Shown piece after piece: positions 44,528 to 52,396 of a stretch of DNA of 64,000 nucleotides (position 1 is its first letter; each line of letters opens with the position of its first letter). Location of the stretch: the NCBI GenBank assembly GCA_963793335.1, contig CAWBZS010000027.1, positions 69,568 through 133,567 on the forward strand, given 5' to 3'. Made by a program: the position numbers and the translations under genes. A model generated the notes under the pieces. The model had not been told where the DNA came from. It saw only the letters and a list, made by a program, of their open reading frames with translations, and searched no databases. This DNA comes from Sva-07 sp963793335 (GTDB lineage: Bacteria > Actinomycetota > Acidimicrobiia > Acidimicrobiales > Ilumatobacteraceae).

Positions 44528-45823
44528 ATGGGTGACGTCTGGCCGCAGCTGCTCCTCGTTGCGATTCTCGTATTGGTGAACGCAGCGTTCGCCGGCACGG
44601 AGCTTGCGCTGGTCTCGCTACGCGAGAGTCAGCTCCAGCGACTCGAGGAAGGCTCGACCACCGGGGCGGTCCTCGCCCGCCTCGCTCGCCAACCGAACCA
44701 GTTCCTGGCGACCATCCAGGTCGGCATCACGCTGGCTGGTTTCCTGGCATCGGCGGCGGCGGCCGTCTCGCTCGCCGAACCACTGGAGGCCCCACTGAGC
44801 TTCCTCGGCGGCGCAGCCGGACCGGCCTCCGTGATCGTCGTCACTCTGGTGCTCGCCTACTTCACGTTGGTGTTCGGCGAACTCGCCCCGAAGCGGATCG
44901 CCATGCAACGCGCCGAGAAGTGGGGCATGGTGATGGCTCGCCCGCTCGACGTGTTGTCGATCCTCACCAAGCCGGTGGTGTGGTTGTTGTCGAAATCGAC
45001 CGACGTCGCCGTCAAGGTCTTGGGTGGCGATCCGAAACTGCAGCGCGAGGAGGTGTCCGGCGAGGAACTCCGCGACATGGTCGCCATCCACAACAACTTT
45101 CCCGCCGACCAACGCCAGATCATCGACGGCGCCTTCGAGATCGCCGAGCGCACGCTCGACGAGGTGATGGTGCCGCGAAGCGAGGTGGTGGTCATCGACG
45201 CCGAAGCCACCTGCGACGAAGCGTTGGCCCTCCTCGTCGAGACCGGCCACTCACGAGCGCCGGTTGCCGAGAAACGGAATCTCGACCGCCCCATCGGCAT
45301 GGTGCGCCTGCGCAGCCTGCTCGGACGCGGCGAGGAACCGGTCTCGTCGGTCACATGGGACATTCCCGCGTTTCCGGATGCGGCGCGGGTGCTCACCGCT
45401 CTGCGAGAGTTCCAGAGCCGCCGCACCCAGATGGCCGTGGTGGTCGACGAGCACGGGCGGGCGCTCGGCATCATCACCGTCGAGGACCTCGTGGAAGAAC
45501 TCGTCGGCGAGATCTGGGACGAGACCGATCCCCTCTCCACCGAGGTCGTGCACGAGCCCGATGGCACGTTGGTGCTTTCCGGCACGTACCCGGTACACGA
45601 TCTCGCAGATCTCGATGTGGAGCTCCCCGACGGCGACTTCACCACGATCGCCGGCTTGGTCCTCGACCGCCTCGGTCGTTTCCCGACCAAGGGCGAGCAA
45701 CTCGACATCGACGACTGGGCACTGACGATCCGCGACGTTGGGAAACACCGGATCACCCAGATCGCGTTGCGCCGACACGAACGGGTGGACGACGATCAAC
45801 GGACGGTGGCAACCAACCAGTAG
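44528..45823 (+). CDS. CorC/HlyC (CNNM-type) membrane protein with CBS domains
   Basis: This 431-residue protein has a DUF21/CNNM membrane part (about residues 1-185, with AAFAGTELALVSLRESQLQ and VFGELAPKRIAMQRAEKWG), then two CBS motifs (VMVPRSEVVVI..., QMAVVVDEHGRALGIITVEDLVEELVGEI) near residues 210-330, and a CorC-HlyC C-terminal domain (FTTIAGLVLDRLGRFPTKGE). Members are tied to magnesium or cobalt efflux. Its 3' end overlaps the convergent methyltransferase gene by 28 nt. A GTG seven codons upstream is an alternative start. Confidence 0.9.
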   Translation: MGDVWPQLLLVAILVLVNAAFAGTELALVSLRESQLQRLEEGSTTGAVLARLARQPNQFLATIQVGITLAGFLASAAAAVSLAEPLEAPLSFLGGAAGPASVIVVTLVLAYFTLVFGELAPKRIAMQRAEKWGMVMARPLDVLSILTKPVVWLLSKSTDVAVKVLGGDPKLQREEVSGEELRDMVAIHNNFPADQRQIIDGAFEIAERTLDEVMVPRSEVVVIDAEATCDEALALLVETGHSRAPVAEKRNLDRPIGMVRLRSLLGRGEEPVSSVTWDIPAFPDAARVLTALREFQSRRTQMAVVVDEHGRALGIITVEDLVEELVGEIWDETDPLSTEVVHEPDGTLVLSGTYPVHDLADLDVELPDGDFTTIAGLVLDRLGRFPTKGEQLDIDDWALTIRDVGKHRITQIALRRHERVDDDQRTVATNQ

Positions 45824-46635
45824 TGGTGGGGGTTGATGCCCTCGAACTCACGGTCGGCAGCCGCTCCACCGCTGATCCTGCTCTTCGGGTTCCGCCAGAT
45901 CTCCACGTCGGTGATCAACGGAGCGAGCGGGCCGATCAACTCGTCGGGATGGAGCCGGTTCGCCTGCCAACCGAGCCGGGCGGCCAATCGGCGCTGCGAC
46001 AGCCACGGCCCGAACTTGGGAATCCGGAACAGGCCTCGCACGATGCGACCGACCGGCAACAGCACGACGTCTTGCGCACTGCGCCCACGATAGTTGAGCA
46101 CGATCTTGCCGCCCGGCCGGGTGATTCGAACGGCTTCGGAGGTCAGCTCGAGTGCGTCATCGGGGTCGCAGTGCTGCAACGTGATGTAGCTGAATGCGAC
46201 GTCGGTGGAATTCGGGGCGAGATCGAGGGTGTGCCCGTCGGTGACATGGCTCGTCCTGAGGCGATCGACCTTGCCGTACTGACCGACGGTTTCGATGCAT
46301 CGCTCGAGAAAACCTGCGTCGAGGTCACACGCAATCACCGTGTGGTACTCCCGAGTGAACGCGCACGTCATCCGGCCGATGCCGCAACCAATTTCGGTGA
46401 GCGTCTTCGTTTCCGGTGTGCGCCCATCAGCGTCGGGCCCACGCAGTCCGAACACCGTCAGGTACGACGGCACCTCGGAGTCACCGGTCGCAACGAACTG
46501 TTCGAGCGTGAGTTCCTGGCCCGTCTCGTTGTTGAACACCCAGCCGGTCGCCCGAACGACGTCGTCGCCGCTGGTTTGGCGCTCGCTGGTCTGACCGGCC
46601 GCTTTCCAGGGAACGAGTTGAGGTCGACGCGCCAT
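45796..46635 (-). CDS. SAM-dependent methyltransferase
   Basis: This 279-residue class I methyltransferase has motif I LTEIGCGIGRMTCAF near residue 82, an acidic residue after strand 2 (VIACDLDAGFLERC), SYITLQHCDPDDAL near residue 145 and ITRPGGKIVLNY near residue 170. The substrate is not evident. It is divergent from asd with 74 bp between starts. A CACAAT sequence lies 8 nt before its ATG. Confidence 0.84.
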   Translation of the reverse strand: MARRPQLVPWKAAGQTSERQTSGDDVVRATGWVFNNETGQELTLEQFVATGDSEVPSYLTVFGLRGPDADGRTPETKTLTEIGCGIGRMTCAFTREYHTVIACDLDAGFLERCIETVGQYGKVDRLRTSHVTDGHTLDLAPNSTDVAFSYITLQHCDPDDALELTSEAVRITRPGGKIVLNYRGRSAQDVVLLPVGRIVRGLFRIPKFGPWLSQRRLAARLGWQANRLHPDELIGPLAPLITDVEIWRNPKSRISGGAAADREFEGINPHHYWLVATVR

Positions 46636-46696
46636 GACGTCTGATTGTGCCAGAGCGGCCGTGGAAACGCGCAGCGGCCGAGTCGACGGGCCCAGT

Positions 46697-46702
46697 TATC
46701 GT
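46697..46702 (+). promoter_or_regulatory. -10 box (TATCGT) of asd, leaderless
   Basis: TATCGT ends 7 nt before the ATG at 46710. Confidence 0.5.
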
Positions 46703-46709
46703 GCCTGTC

Positions 46710-47750
46710 ATGTCTGCAGCACTACGTGTCGGCGTCGTCGGAGCCACCGGTCAAGTCGGCGGTGTCATGCGACGGCTTCTCGACGAGCGCAACTTTCCGG
46801 TCAGCGAGATCCGGTTCTTCGCATCGTCACGCTCGGCGGGTTCCACCCTGCCCTGGAGGGGCCGTGACATCGTCGTCGAGGACGCCGAGACCGCTGACGT
46901 GAGCGGGCTCGACATCGCGCTCTTCTCTGCCGGGGCCACCTCCTCGCGTGCCCTCGCACCGAAATTTGCCGCCGCAGGTGCGATCGTGATCGACAACTCG
47001 TCGGCGTTCCGGATGGACCCGGACGTGCCACTGGTGGTCGCCGAAGTCAACGGCGAACTGGTTGCGAACCCACCGAAGGGGATCATCGCCAACCCGAACT
47101 GCACCACCATGGCATTCATGCCGGTCGTCAAGCCGTTGCACGACGCCGCCGGTCTCACCCGTCTCGTGGTGTCGACCTATCAGGCGGTGTCCGGTGGGGG
47201 GCTTGCCGGTGTCGATGAGCTCGACAAGCAGGTGCGCGATGTCGTCGACCGCGCGGTCGAACTCACCCACGACGGTGCGGCGATCGAGTTCCCGACCCCC
47301 ACCAAGTTCGCGCGGCCGATTGCGTTCAACGTGTTGGCGATGGCCGGAGCGATCGTCGACGACGGCTCGTTCGAGACCGACGAAGAGCAGAAGCTGCGCA
47401 ACGAGAGCCGCAAGATCCTCGACGTGCCGGATCTGCTCGTATCGGGCACGTGCGTGCGCGTGCCCGTGTTCACCGGGCACTCGCTCTCGATCAACGCAGA
47501 GTTCGAACGGCCGCTGTCGGTCGAGCGAGCCACGGAACTACTCGGCTCAGCACCCGGCGTGGAATTGTCGGACATTCCCACGCCCCTCCAGGCAGCAGGG
47601 CAGGATCCCTGCTACGTCGGACGTCTGCGCGCTGACGAAGGAGCACCTGCGGGACGGGGCCTGGCGTTGTTCGTGAGCAACGACAACCTGCGCAAGGGCG
47701 CCGCGCTCAATGCGATCCAGATCGCCGAACTCGTCCAGTCACGACACTGA
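46710..47750 (+). CDS. asd: Aspartate-semialdehyde dehydrogenase
   Basis: This 346-residue enzyme reduces aspartyl phosphate to the semialdehyde. It has the NADP motif VGVVGATGQVGGVMRRLL at the N-terminus, SSRSAG, the catalytic cysteine in IIANPNCTTM near residue 130 and the histidine in VFTGHSLSINAEF near residue 255. ATG 46710 is preferred over an upstream start because it begins directly before the Rossmann strand and follows a -10 box. It works with LysC encoded 2.3 kb upstream. Confidence 0.96.
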   Translation: MSAALRVGVVGATGQVGGVMRRLLDERNFPVSEIRFFASSRSAGSTLPWRGRDIVVEDAETADVSGLDIALFSAGATSSRALAPKFAAAGAIVIDNSSAFRMDPDVPLVVAEVNGELVANPPKGIIANPNCTTMAFMPVVKPLHDAAGLTRLVVSTYQAVSGGGLAGVDELDKQVRDVVDRAVELTHDGAAIEFPTPTKFARPIAFNVLAMAGAIVDDGSFETDEEQKLRNESRKILDVPDLLVSGTCVRVPVFTGHSLSINAEFERPLSVERATELLGSAPGVELSDIPTPLQAAGQDPCYVGRLRADEGAPAGRGLALFVSNDNLRKGAALNAIQIAELVQSRH

Positions 47751-47775
47751 ACTTCCGCTCACCTCGCCCACATCC

Positions 47776-47830
47776 CCCGAAATTGCCCGGAATCGCGACG
47801 GTCAGCGTCACGATTCCGGGCAATTTCGGG
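47776..47830. terminator. Perfect inverted repeat between asd and the MazG-like gene
   Basis: CCCGAAATTGCCCGGAATCG (47776-47795) pairs perfectly with CGATTCCGGGCAATTTCGGG (47811-47830) around 15 bases. It lies between convergent genes and can serve both. Confidence 0.75.
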
Positions 47831-47858
47831 CTGAGGGCTGGCTTGGGGGGAGCGGGCG

Positions 47859-48137
47859 TCAGCAGGCGCAGGGAATCGAAGCGCACTTTGGACACCCTGA
47901 CGCGAACCGCTCGATCGCCTCATTGAGGTCGACCCCTTGTTGATTCGCAAGGGTGGCCACCCAGGCAACCACGTCGCCGAACTCGTGGACGCGTTCGGCG
48001 TGGGTTCCCTTCCGGACTGCTTGAGCGAGTTCGCCGACTTCCTCGGCGAGCCACGCCACCGTGGCGGAGACGCCGCGAGCTCGATCGCGATCACCGTAGG
48101 TTCGTTCGATCACATCCTGCAGCTCGGCGAAGTCCAC
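47859..48137 (-). CDS. MazG-like nucleotide pyrophosphohydrolase with cysteine-rich tail
   Basis: This 92-residue helical protein has the metal-binding motif EEVGELAQAV near residue 32 and EFGDVVAWVATLAN near residue 55, the two halves of the MazG active site. The last eleven residues, CPKCASIPCAC, hold four cysteines and look like an added metal site. It probably hydrolyses non-canonical nucleoside triphosphates. It starts at GTG 48137, 7 nt after TACGGT. The frame is open further upstream but overlaps the tRNA gene. Confidence 0.85.
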   Translation of the reverse strand: MDFAELQDVIERTYGDRDRARGVSATVAWLAEEVGELAQAVRKGTHAERVHEFGDVVAWVATLANQQGVDLNEAIERFASGCPKCASIPCAC

Positions 48138-48144
48138 CTCGACG

Positions 48145-48150
48145 ACCGTA
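48145..48150 (-). promoter_or_regulatory. -10 box (TACGGT) of the MazG-like gene, leaderless
   Basis: It is read on the minus strand and lies 7 nt before the GTG at 48137, between the gene and the tRNA-Pro upstream. Confidence 0.45.
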
Positions 48151-48210
48151 GCTGGCGGCGTCCACACCGAGGACGGCGTGGACGATCGAGCCCACACCGT
48201 GGGCTCGTGG

Positions 48211-48285
48211 TCGGGGTGAGAGGATTTGAACCTCCGGCCTCCACGTCCCGAACGTGGCGCGCTAACCAAGCTGCGCTACACCCCG
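48211..48285 (-). tRNA. tRNA-Pro (CGG)
   Basis: Read on the minus strand, the acceptor arms CGGGGTG and CACCCCG pair fully. The D arm GCGCAGC...GCGC, anticodon stem CCACG/CGTGG with loop TTCGGGA (anticodon CGG), and T arm GGAGG TTCAAAT CCTCT are all present. The discriminator base is A. CCA is not encoded. The gene has no signs of being used as an integration site. Confidence 0.95.
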
Positions 48286-48300
48286 TAGCGGCTGGCAATG

Positions 48301-48774
48301 CTATCCAGCGGTTGCGGGTTCTTCCTCCGCGGAATCCTGTTCGAGATCCGGCAGCGGAACCATCGGCTCCACGGGAGCGGCATCGACAGGCAACCCTTCG
48401 GTGTACGCACCTCCCGAGGCGACCGCGTCGGCAGCACGCCGGAGTCGCAGCGCATCGAGCGGCTTGATCAGCCAACCCTCGGCGCCGCAGCGGCGTGCCA
48501 GGTGCAGATCGGCGCTCCGATCGAGCAGCATCAGCACGGGCACGTGACCGACCACGCCGGCCGATTCGTCGAGCCGCAACGACATCGTCACCGCCATGCC
48601 ACCCATCGACCCGATCTGGAGGTCGAGGATGGCCAGATCGGGCAGCCGTTCCTCCACCTGCTGAGCCACTGCGCGTCCCTCGCGGCAGACGGTGAAGTGG
48701 ACGTCGTCGTCGCCGAGCGCAGCAAGCACCTCGTCGACAATCCAGTTGGCATCGGTGGCAAGCAGGATGTGCAC
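48301..48774 (-). CDS. Receiver-domain (CheY-like) protein without output domain
   Basis: This 157-residue protein has a complete phospho-acceptor fold: an acidic residue in LLATDANW, the likely phosphorylated Asp in LAILDLQIGSMGG near residue 51, and the lysine in GWLIKPLDALRL near residue 104. The last 40 residues are acidic and Pro-rich with no DNA-binding domain. No histidine kinase is adjacent. It is 10 nt downstream of the ArsA-like gene, so it may be co-expressed with it. GTG 48774 is the start. Confidence 0.82.
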   Translation of the reverse strand: MHILLATDANWIVDEVLAALGDDDVHFTVCREGRAVAQQVEERLPDLAILDLQIGSMGGMAVTMSLRLDESAGVVGHVPVLMLLDRSADLHLARRCGAEGWLIKPLDALRLRRAADAVASGGAYTEGLPVDAAPVEPMVPLPDLEQDSAEEEPATAG

Positions 48775-48784
48775 GCCGAAGACG

Positions 48785-49942
48785 CTACCCGTCGACGGCA
48801 GGATGGTCGAAGAGGTGCGCAGTGATCACCTGCAACCCGTCCAGATCGTGGACGTCGGCACCGAGCAACGGGAGCACCACCACCGCATCGACCCCGACAA
48901 CGTCGACGAGCGGAGCGATCTCGTCGAGTTCGAGTTCTCGGGCGGTCCGCAGCGTGGCCACGTTGTCCCACAGCACCGCCAAGGACTCGTTCCCTGCGTC
49001 GCTGGCGGCGGTGGCGCGGGCCGAAGCGTCAATGGCATCGCCGTCGCCGAAGGCCGGGTGGATCCGGTTGACGATCGCCGAGGTCACGCCGACGCCCTGG
49101 TCGACGAGCTGGTGTGCGAACCACACCGCTTCATCGATCGTGTCCCGGCGCGGCGATGCCACCACCACGAACGAGGTCGCCGGAGCCCGGATCAGCTCCA
49201 TCACCTCGGTGGCGCGTTCGCGGAAACCGGTCTCCATCCCGGCAAACGCCTGGAAGAACGCCACGGAATCGGACAGCACCTCGGAGCCGACGACCTTGCC
49301 GATCGCCTTGAGAATCGGTTGGGTGGCCGTTCCCAGCACCCGCAAGCCGCCTTTGGTGGGCAGCATCAGCAAGCGGAACACCCGGTGGTCGAGGAACCGC
49401 GCGAGCACGCCCGGCGCCTCGAGGAAGTCCAGTGCGTTGCGGCTGGGCGGCGTGTCGACCACGACGAGATCGAACCGGTCGTCGCCGTGGAGGTCGTGGA
49501 GCGTCTCGGCCGCCATGTACTCCTGGGTGCCGCTCAACGCACCGGCCACGTTCCGATAGAGCGCGTTGGTGAGAATCCGCTCGACCTGATCGTCGGTGTC
49601 GGCGTGACGGCGAACCAGGCCGTCGAAGGTGGCTGCGGTGTCGAGCATCATCGCCCAGAGCTCGCCGCCCGTCGTCTCACCCAGCTCGATGCGTTGCGGT
49701 TCCGACGCAAGTCCGCCCTCCAGGCCGAGTGCGTCCGCCAGCCGGCGCGCCGGGTCGATCGTGACCACGACGGCCCGCCGGCCACGGCGAGCGGCTTCGA
49801 GACCGATCACCGCAGCGGTCGTGGTCTTGCCGACACCGCCCGAGCCACAGCAGACGATCACCGACGACGCGTCGATCACATCGCCTGATCGGCCAGCGGC
49901 GTGCACCCTTCCGACCCGCTGATCGGGGTCGTCCAGGCTCAC
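48785..49942 (-). CDS. ArsA-family ATPase (Rv3680-like)
   Basis: This 385-residue protein has the deviant Walker A SGGVGKTTTAAVIG near residue 34, VVVTIDPARRLADALG (switch region) near residue 57 and FDLVVVDTPPSRNALDFL near residue 150. It lacks arsenite-binding cysteines in the usual place. In mycobacteria a pair of ArsA-like ATPases (Rv3679-Rv3680) forms a heteromer; this pair shows the same order and overlap. It starts at GTG or ATG near 49942, overlapping its partner by 4 nt. Confidence 0.88.
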   Translation of the reverse strand: MSLDDPDQRVGRVHAAGRSGDVIDASSVIVCCGSGGVGKTTTAAVIGLEAARRGRRAVVVTIDPARRLADALGLEGGLASEPQRIELGETTGGELWAMMLDTAATFDGLVRRHADTDDQVERILTNALYRNVAGALSGTQEYMAAETLHDLHGDDRFDLVVVDTPPSRNALDFLEAPGVLARFLDHRVFRLLMLPTKGGLRVLGTATQPILKAIGKVVGSEVLSDSVAFFQAFAGMETGFRERATEVMELIRAPATSFVVVASPRRDTIDEAVWFAHQLVDQGVGVTSAIVNRIHPAFGDGDAIDASARATAASDAGNESLAVLWDNVATLRTARELELDEIAPLVDVVGVDAVVVLPLLGADVHDLDGLQVITAHLFDHPAVDG

Positions 49943-50829
49943 CGCTGCGCTCCGAGCGTCCCGGCCAGTTCCTCGATGTCATCAGCGGTCAACCCCGCTG
50001 TCAGCCGAGCCGGCAGCGTCACCTTCGGGATCGGGAGTTCCGCGGCGAGGCGGGCCATCTCCGCAGCCTCCATCGCCCGGCGCGAACGTCGGAATGCCGC
50101 CGCATCGATCAGGTCGGCAGCCAGTGCGGGATCGAGATCGGCGACCGCAGCCACCGTGGCATCGGCGTCGGGGAGCGCGTCGCCGACATCGACGCCGTTG
50201 ACCACCACGGGCCCGAGCTGGACGCCAACGTCATCCTCCAGCGAGAACGCTGTCTCGACCACTTCATTCACCGGCGTGGTCTCCGGCAAGGCGACCAGCA
50301 CCACCTGACAGCGTTCGGGATCGTGCAGCATCGCCAGCACCTCGTCGGCCTGAGCACGAACCGGACCGGAACTGACGGCATCCGCCAATCCGGCCGCTGC
50401 GGTGAGAAACGTGATCGCATGGCCGGCAGCGGGGCCGTCGACGACGATCAGGTCGTAGGCCCCCGATCGTTCGAGCTGCTTGATCTTGCCGAGCACGACG
50501 ATGTCGTCGATCCCCGGCGCTGCGGTACCCACGACGTCGATCACACCCGTGCGATTGAGCCGCTTGGCGATGCGTGCGAAACCGTGGTCGCGCAGGTATT
50601 CATCGAGCGCGTCCGGTGCCGAGATCGCGAGCACCTCGATGCCTGGCACCAACGTGGCGAGCGTGGGTTTGCCATCGAGTTCGACCACCAGCACCCGCTG
50701 TCCGGCGTTCGATGCCGCACGGGCGATCACAGCCGTTACCGTGGTCTTTCCGACACCGCCCTTGCCCGCCACCACGACGACGCGGGCAGCAGTCAGCGAC
50801 TGCAGCGGGAACTGTTCTACTGGAGGCAC
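49939..50829 (-). CDS. ArsA-family ATPase (Rv3679-like)
   Basis: This 296-residue protein has the deviant Walker A VVVAGKGGVGKTTVTAVIAR near residue 20, VLVVELDGKPTLATL and YDLIVVDGPAAGHAITFL near residue 130. It is shorter than its partner, which it overlaps by 4 nt; the two probably form one ATPase unit. The start GTG 50829 follows TAGTCT by 8 nt, and that box lies inside the first codons of the divergent NfeD gene. Only 2 bp separate the two start codons. Confidence 0.88.
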   Translation of the reverse strand: MPPVEQFPLQSLTAARVVVVAGKGGVGKTTVTAVIARAASNAGQRVLVVELDGKPTLATLVPGIEVLAISAPDALDEYLRDHGFARIAKRLNRTGVIDVVGTAAPGIDDIVVLGKIKQLERSGAYDLIVVDGPAAGHAITFLTAAAGLADAVSSGPVRAQADEVLAMLHDPERCQVVLVALPETTPVNEVVETAFSLEDDVGVQLGPVVVNGVDVGDALPDADATVAAVADLDPALAADLIDAAAFRRSRRAMEAAEMARLAAELPIPKVTLPARLTAGLTADDIEELAGTLGAQR

Positions 50830-50843
50830 CTGTGCGAAGACTA
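50822..50843. promoter_or_regulatory. Interlocked divergent start region of ArsA and NfeD genes
   Basis: On the minus strand TAGTCT (50838-50843) lies 8 nt before the ArsA GTG at 50829 and inside NfeD codons 3-4. On the plus strand GGAGG (50822-50826) serves the NfeD GTG at 50832 and overlaps ArsA codons. The starts are 2 bp apart, so each gene's expression signals sit in the other's coding sequence. Confidence 0.5.
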
Positions 50844-52271
50844 GCGATTGGCCTGCTCACGCTGATGGCCGGGCTCACGTTGCTCGCTGCGCCCGCTGGT
50901 GCCCAGGACGAACCGATCGACGACACGACGGGCTCCGCCGCAGCCGACATCGGTCGGATCGACGTGCTGCAGGTGAGCGGCTTCGTCGATCCGATCCTCG
51001 TCAACGAGATCGAATCGGCGATCGAACGTGCCGATCAGGAGGGGTCGCAAGCGCTGATTCTGCAGGTCAACAGCGACGGCACCGTCGTCGATGACGATGT
51101 CGTCGAGGACCTGCTGGTGCAGGTTGCCAACGCCCCGGTCCCCATCGGGATCTGGATCGGTCCGAGCGGTGCGCGTTTCTACGGCCCCGCAGCGCAGATG
51201 CTCGCCGTGGCCGACGTCACCGGGATGTCCCCAGGCTCCCGAGTCGGCTACCTCGGGGTTCCCCTCGACCCAGCCGGACTGCCCGAGGGTGCGTCGGTCG
51301 ACTTCGGCATCGCCGAGGAGCGCCTCCGAAACGGTTCGCTCGGGCTCTCCGACGCCCGTGCGCTCGATGTGTTCAAGCAGCGCATCGACGACGAAGGGAT
51401 CCCGACAATCACCAACATGGTGGCAGCCATGGACGGCTACGAGGAGAACGGCGTGGTGCTCGTCACCACCGAACTGAACGTGCTCGACGACGGCTCCACT
51501 CGCCTCGACACCGTGTCCGTCGTTCGGTTCTCCAAGCTCAGTCTGATCGACCAGTTGTTCCACACCGTTGCCAGCCCGCCGGTGGCGTATCTGCTGCTGC
51601 TCACCGGGTTGGCCCTGCTCGTGTTCGAGTTCTTCACCGCTGGCGTCGGCATCGCCGGTGCCGTCGGCGCGGTCTGCACCGTGCTCGCGTTCACGGGACT
51701 CGCCGTGCTTCCGACGCGCACGTGGGCGGTGGTCCTGATCGCGCTCGCCATGATCGCGTTCTCGATCGATGTCCAAGTGGGGATACCGCGGTTCTGGACC
51801 GGTGTCGGAATCGTGCTCGTCGTGATCGCCAGCTGGTTCCTGTTCGAGCCGGTTCCCGGCGCGTCGATGCGCCCATCGTGGCTCGCGCTGATCGCCGGCA
51901 TCGGCGGCATCTCGTTGACGTTCATCGTCGGCATGCCCTCGATGGTCAGAACCCGCTTCGCCACCCCGACGGTGGGCCGCGAGTGGATGATCGGCAAGCA
52001 GGGCATCGCTGTCGAGGCCATCGACCCCGAGGGACTCGTCGAGGTCGATGCGGCCACCTGGCGCGCACGGACCAACCGGGCCACGCCCATCGCCGCTGGC
52101 GACCCGATTCGTGTGGCTGCGATCGACGGCGTGACCCTGGATGTCGAACCGCTGGAAGGCGCGGCACGCGACTATCGCGAGATGCGCAAGAAAGACGGCG
52201 ACGCTCAGACGTCGACCCCCGCTGATTCGGCCGACTCAGCCGCCGGCACCACACCCGCCGACGCCCCCTGA
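50832..52271 (+). CDS. NfeD/SppA-like membrane protein with serine-protease-like N-terminal domain
   Basis: This 479-residue protein has a signal peptide (residues 1-24, PAGA), a ClpP-like domain (about 40-220; IDVLQVSGFVDPILVNEIESAI, QALILQVNSDGTVVDD, IGIWIGPSGARFYGPAAQML), four or five helices (about 260-375) and a C-terminal OB-fold NfeD domain (GREWMIGKQGIAVEAIDPEGLVEVDAATWRART). NfeD proteins partner with stomatins in membrane protein quality control; none is seen next to it. The last 30 residues are low complexity. GTG 50832 has GGAGG 5 nt upstream. Confidence 0.88.
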   Translation: MRRLAIGLLTLMAGLTLLAAPAGAQDEPIDDTTGSAAADIGRIDVLQVSGFVDPILVNEIESAIERADQEGSQALILQVNSDGTVVDDDVVEDLLVQVANAPVPIGIWIGPSGARFYGPAAQMLAVADVTGMSPGSRVGYLGVPLDPAGLPEGASVDFGIAEERLRNGSLGLSDARALDVFKQRIDDEGIPTITNMVAAMDGYEENGVVLVTTELNVLDDGSTRLDTVSVVRFSKLSLIDQLFHTVASPPVAYLLLLTGLALLVFEFFTAGVGIAGAVGAVCTVLAFTGLAVLPTRTWAVVLIALAMIAFSIDVQVGIPRFWTGVGIVLVVIASWFLFEPVPGASMRPSWLALIAGIGGISLTFIVGMPSMVRTRFATPTVGREWMIGKQGIAVEAIDPEGLVEVDAATWRARTNRATPIAAGDPIRVAAIDGVTLDVEPLEGAARDYREMRKKDGDAQTSTPADSADSAAGTTPADAP

Positions 52272-52289
52272 CCTCCCGTTCGGCAACCG

Positions 52290-52396
52290 AGCGATGAGTT
52301 TCCGCGCGCACAGGCCGCGCGCAGACTCATCGCTTGCGAACGGCCGCACCGAGCGATGAGTTTCCGCGCGCACAGGTCGCGCGCAGACTCATCGCT
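52290..52396. repeat. Tandem pair of palindromes, GCGATGAGT family, 62-bp period
   Basis: Two copies (52290-52334 and 52352-52396) have arms AGCGATGAGTTTCCGCGCGC and GCGCGCAGACTCATCGCT with a 5-7-base loop. Their spacing, 62 bp, equals that of the unrelated-looking pair at 29173-29284. Copy 2 runs into the selB coding end and supplies its stop codon. The same family occurs once at 32462-32504. Confidence 0.85.

Noticed and set aside
48145..48290. tRNA-Pro gene as an integration site of a mobile element
   Set aside because: No integrase, no repeat of the tRNA 3' end and no change in gene type appear next to it.
50574..50831. Longer NfeD start upstream of 50832
   Set aside because: The upstream frame is antisense to the ArsA ATPase and gives an Arg/Pro-rich sequence; the signal peptide begins at GTG 50832.
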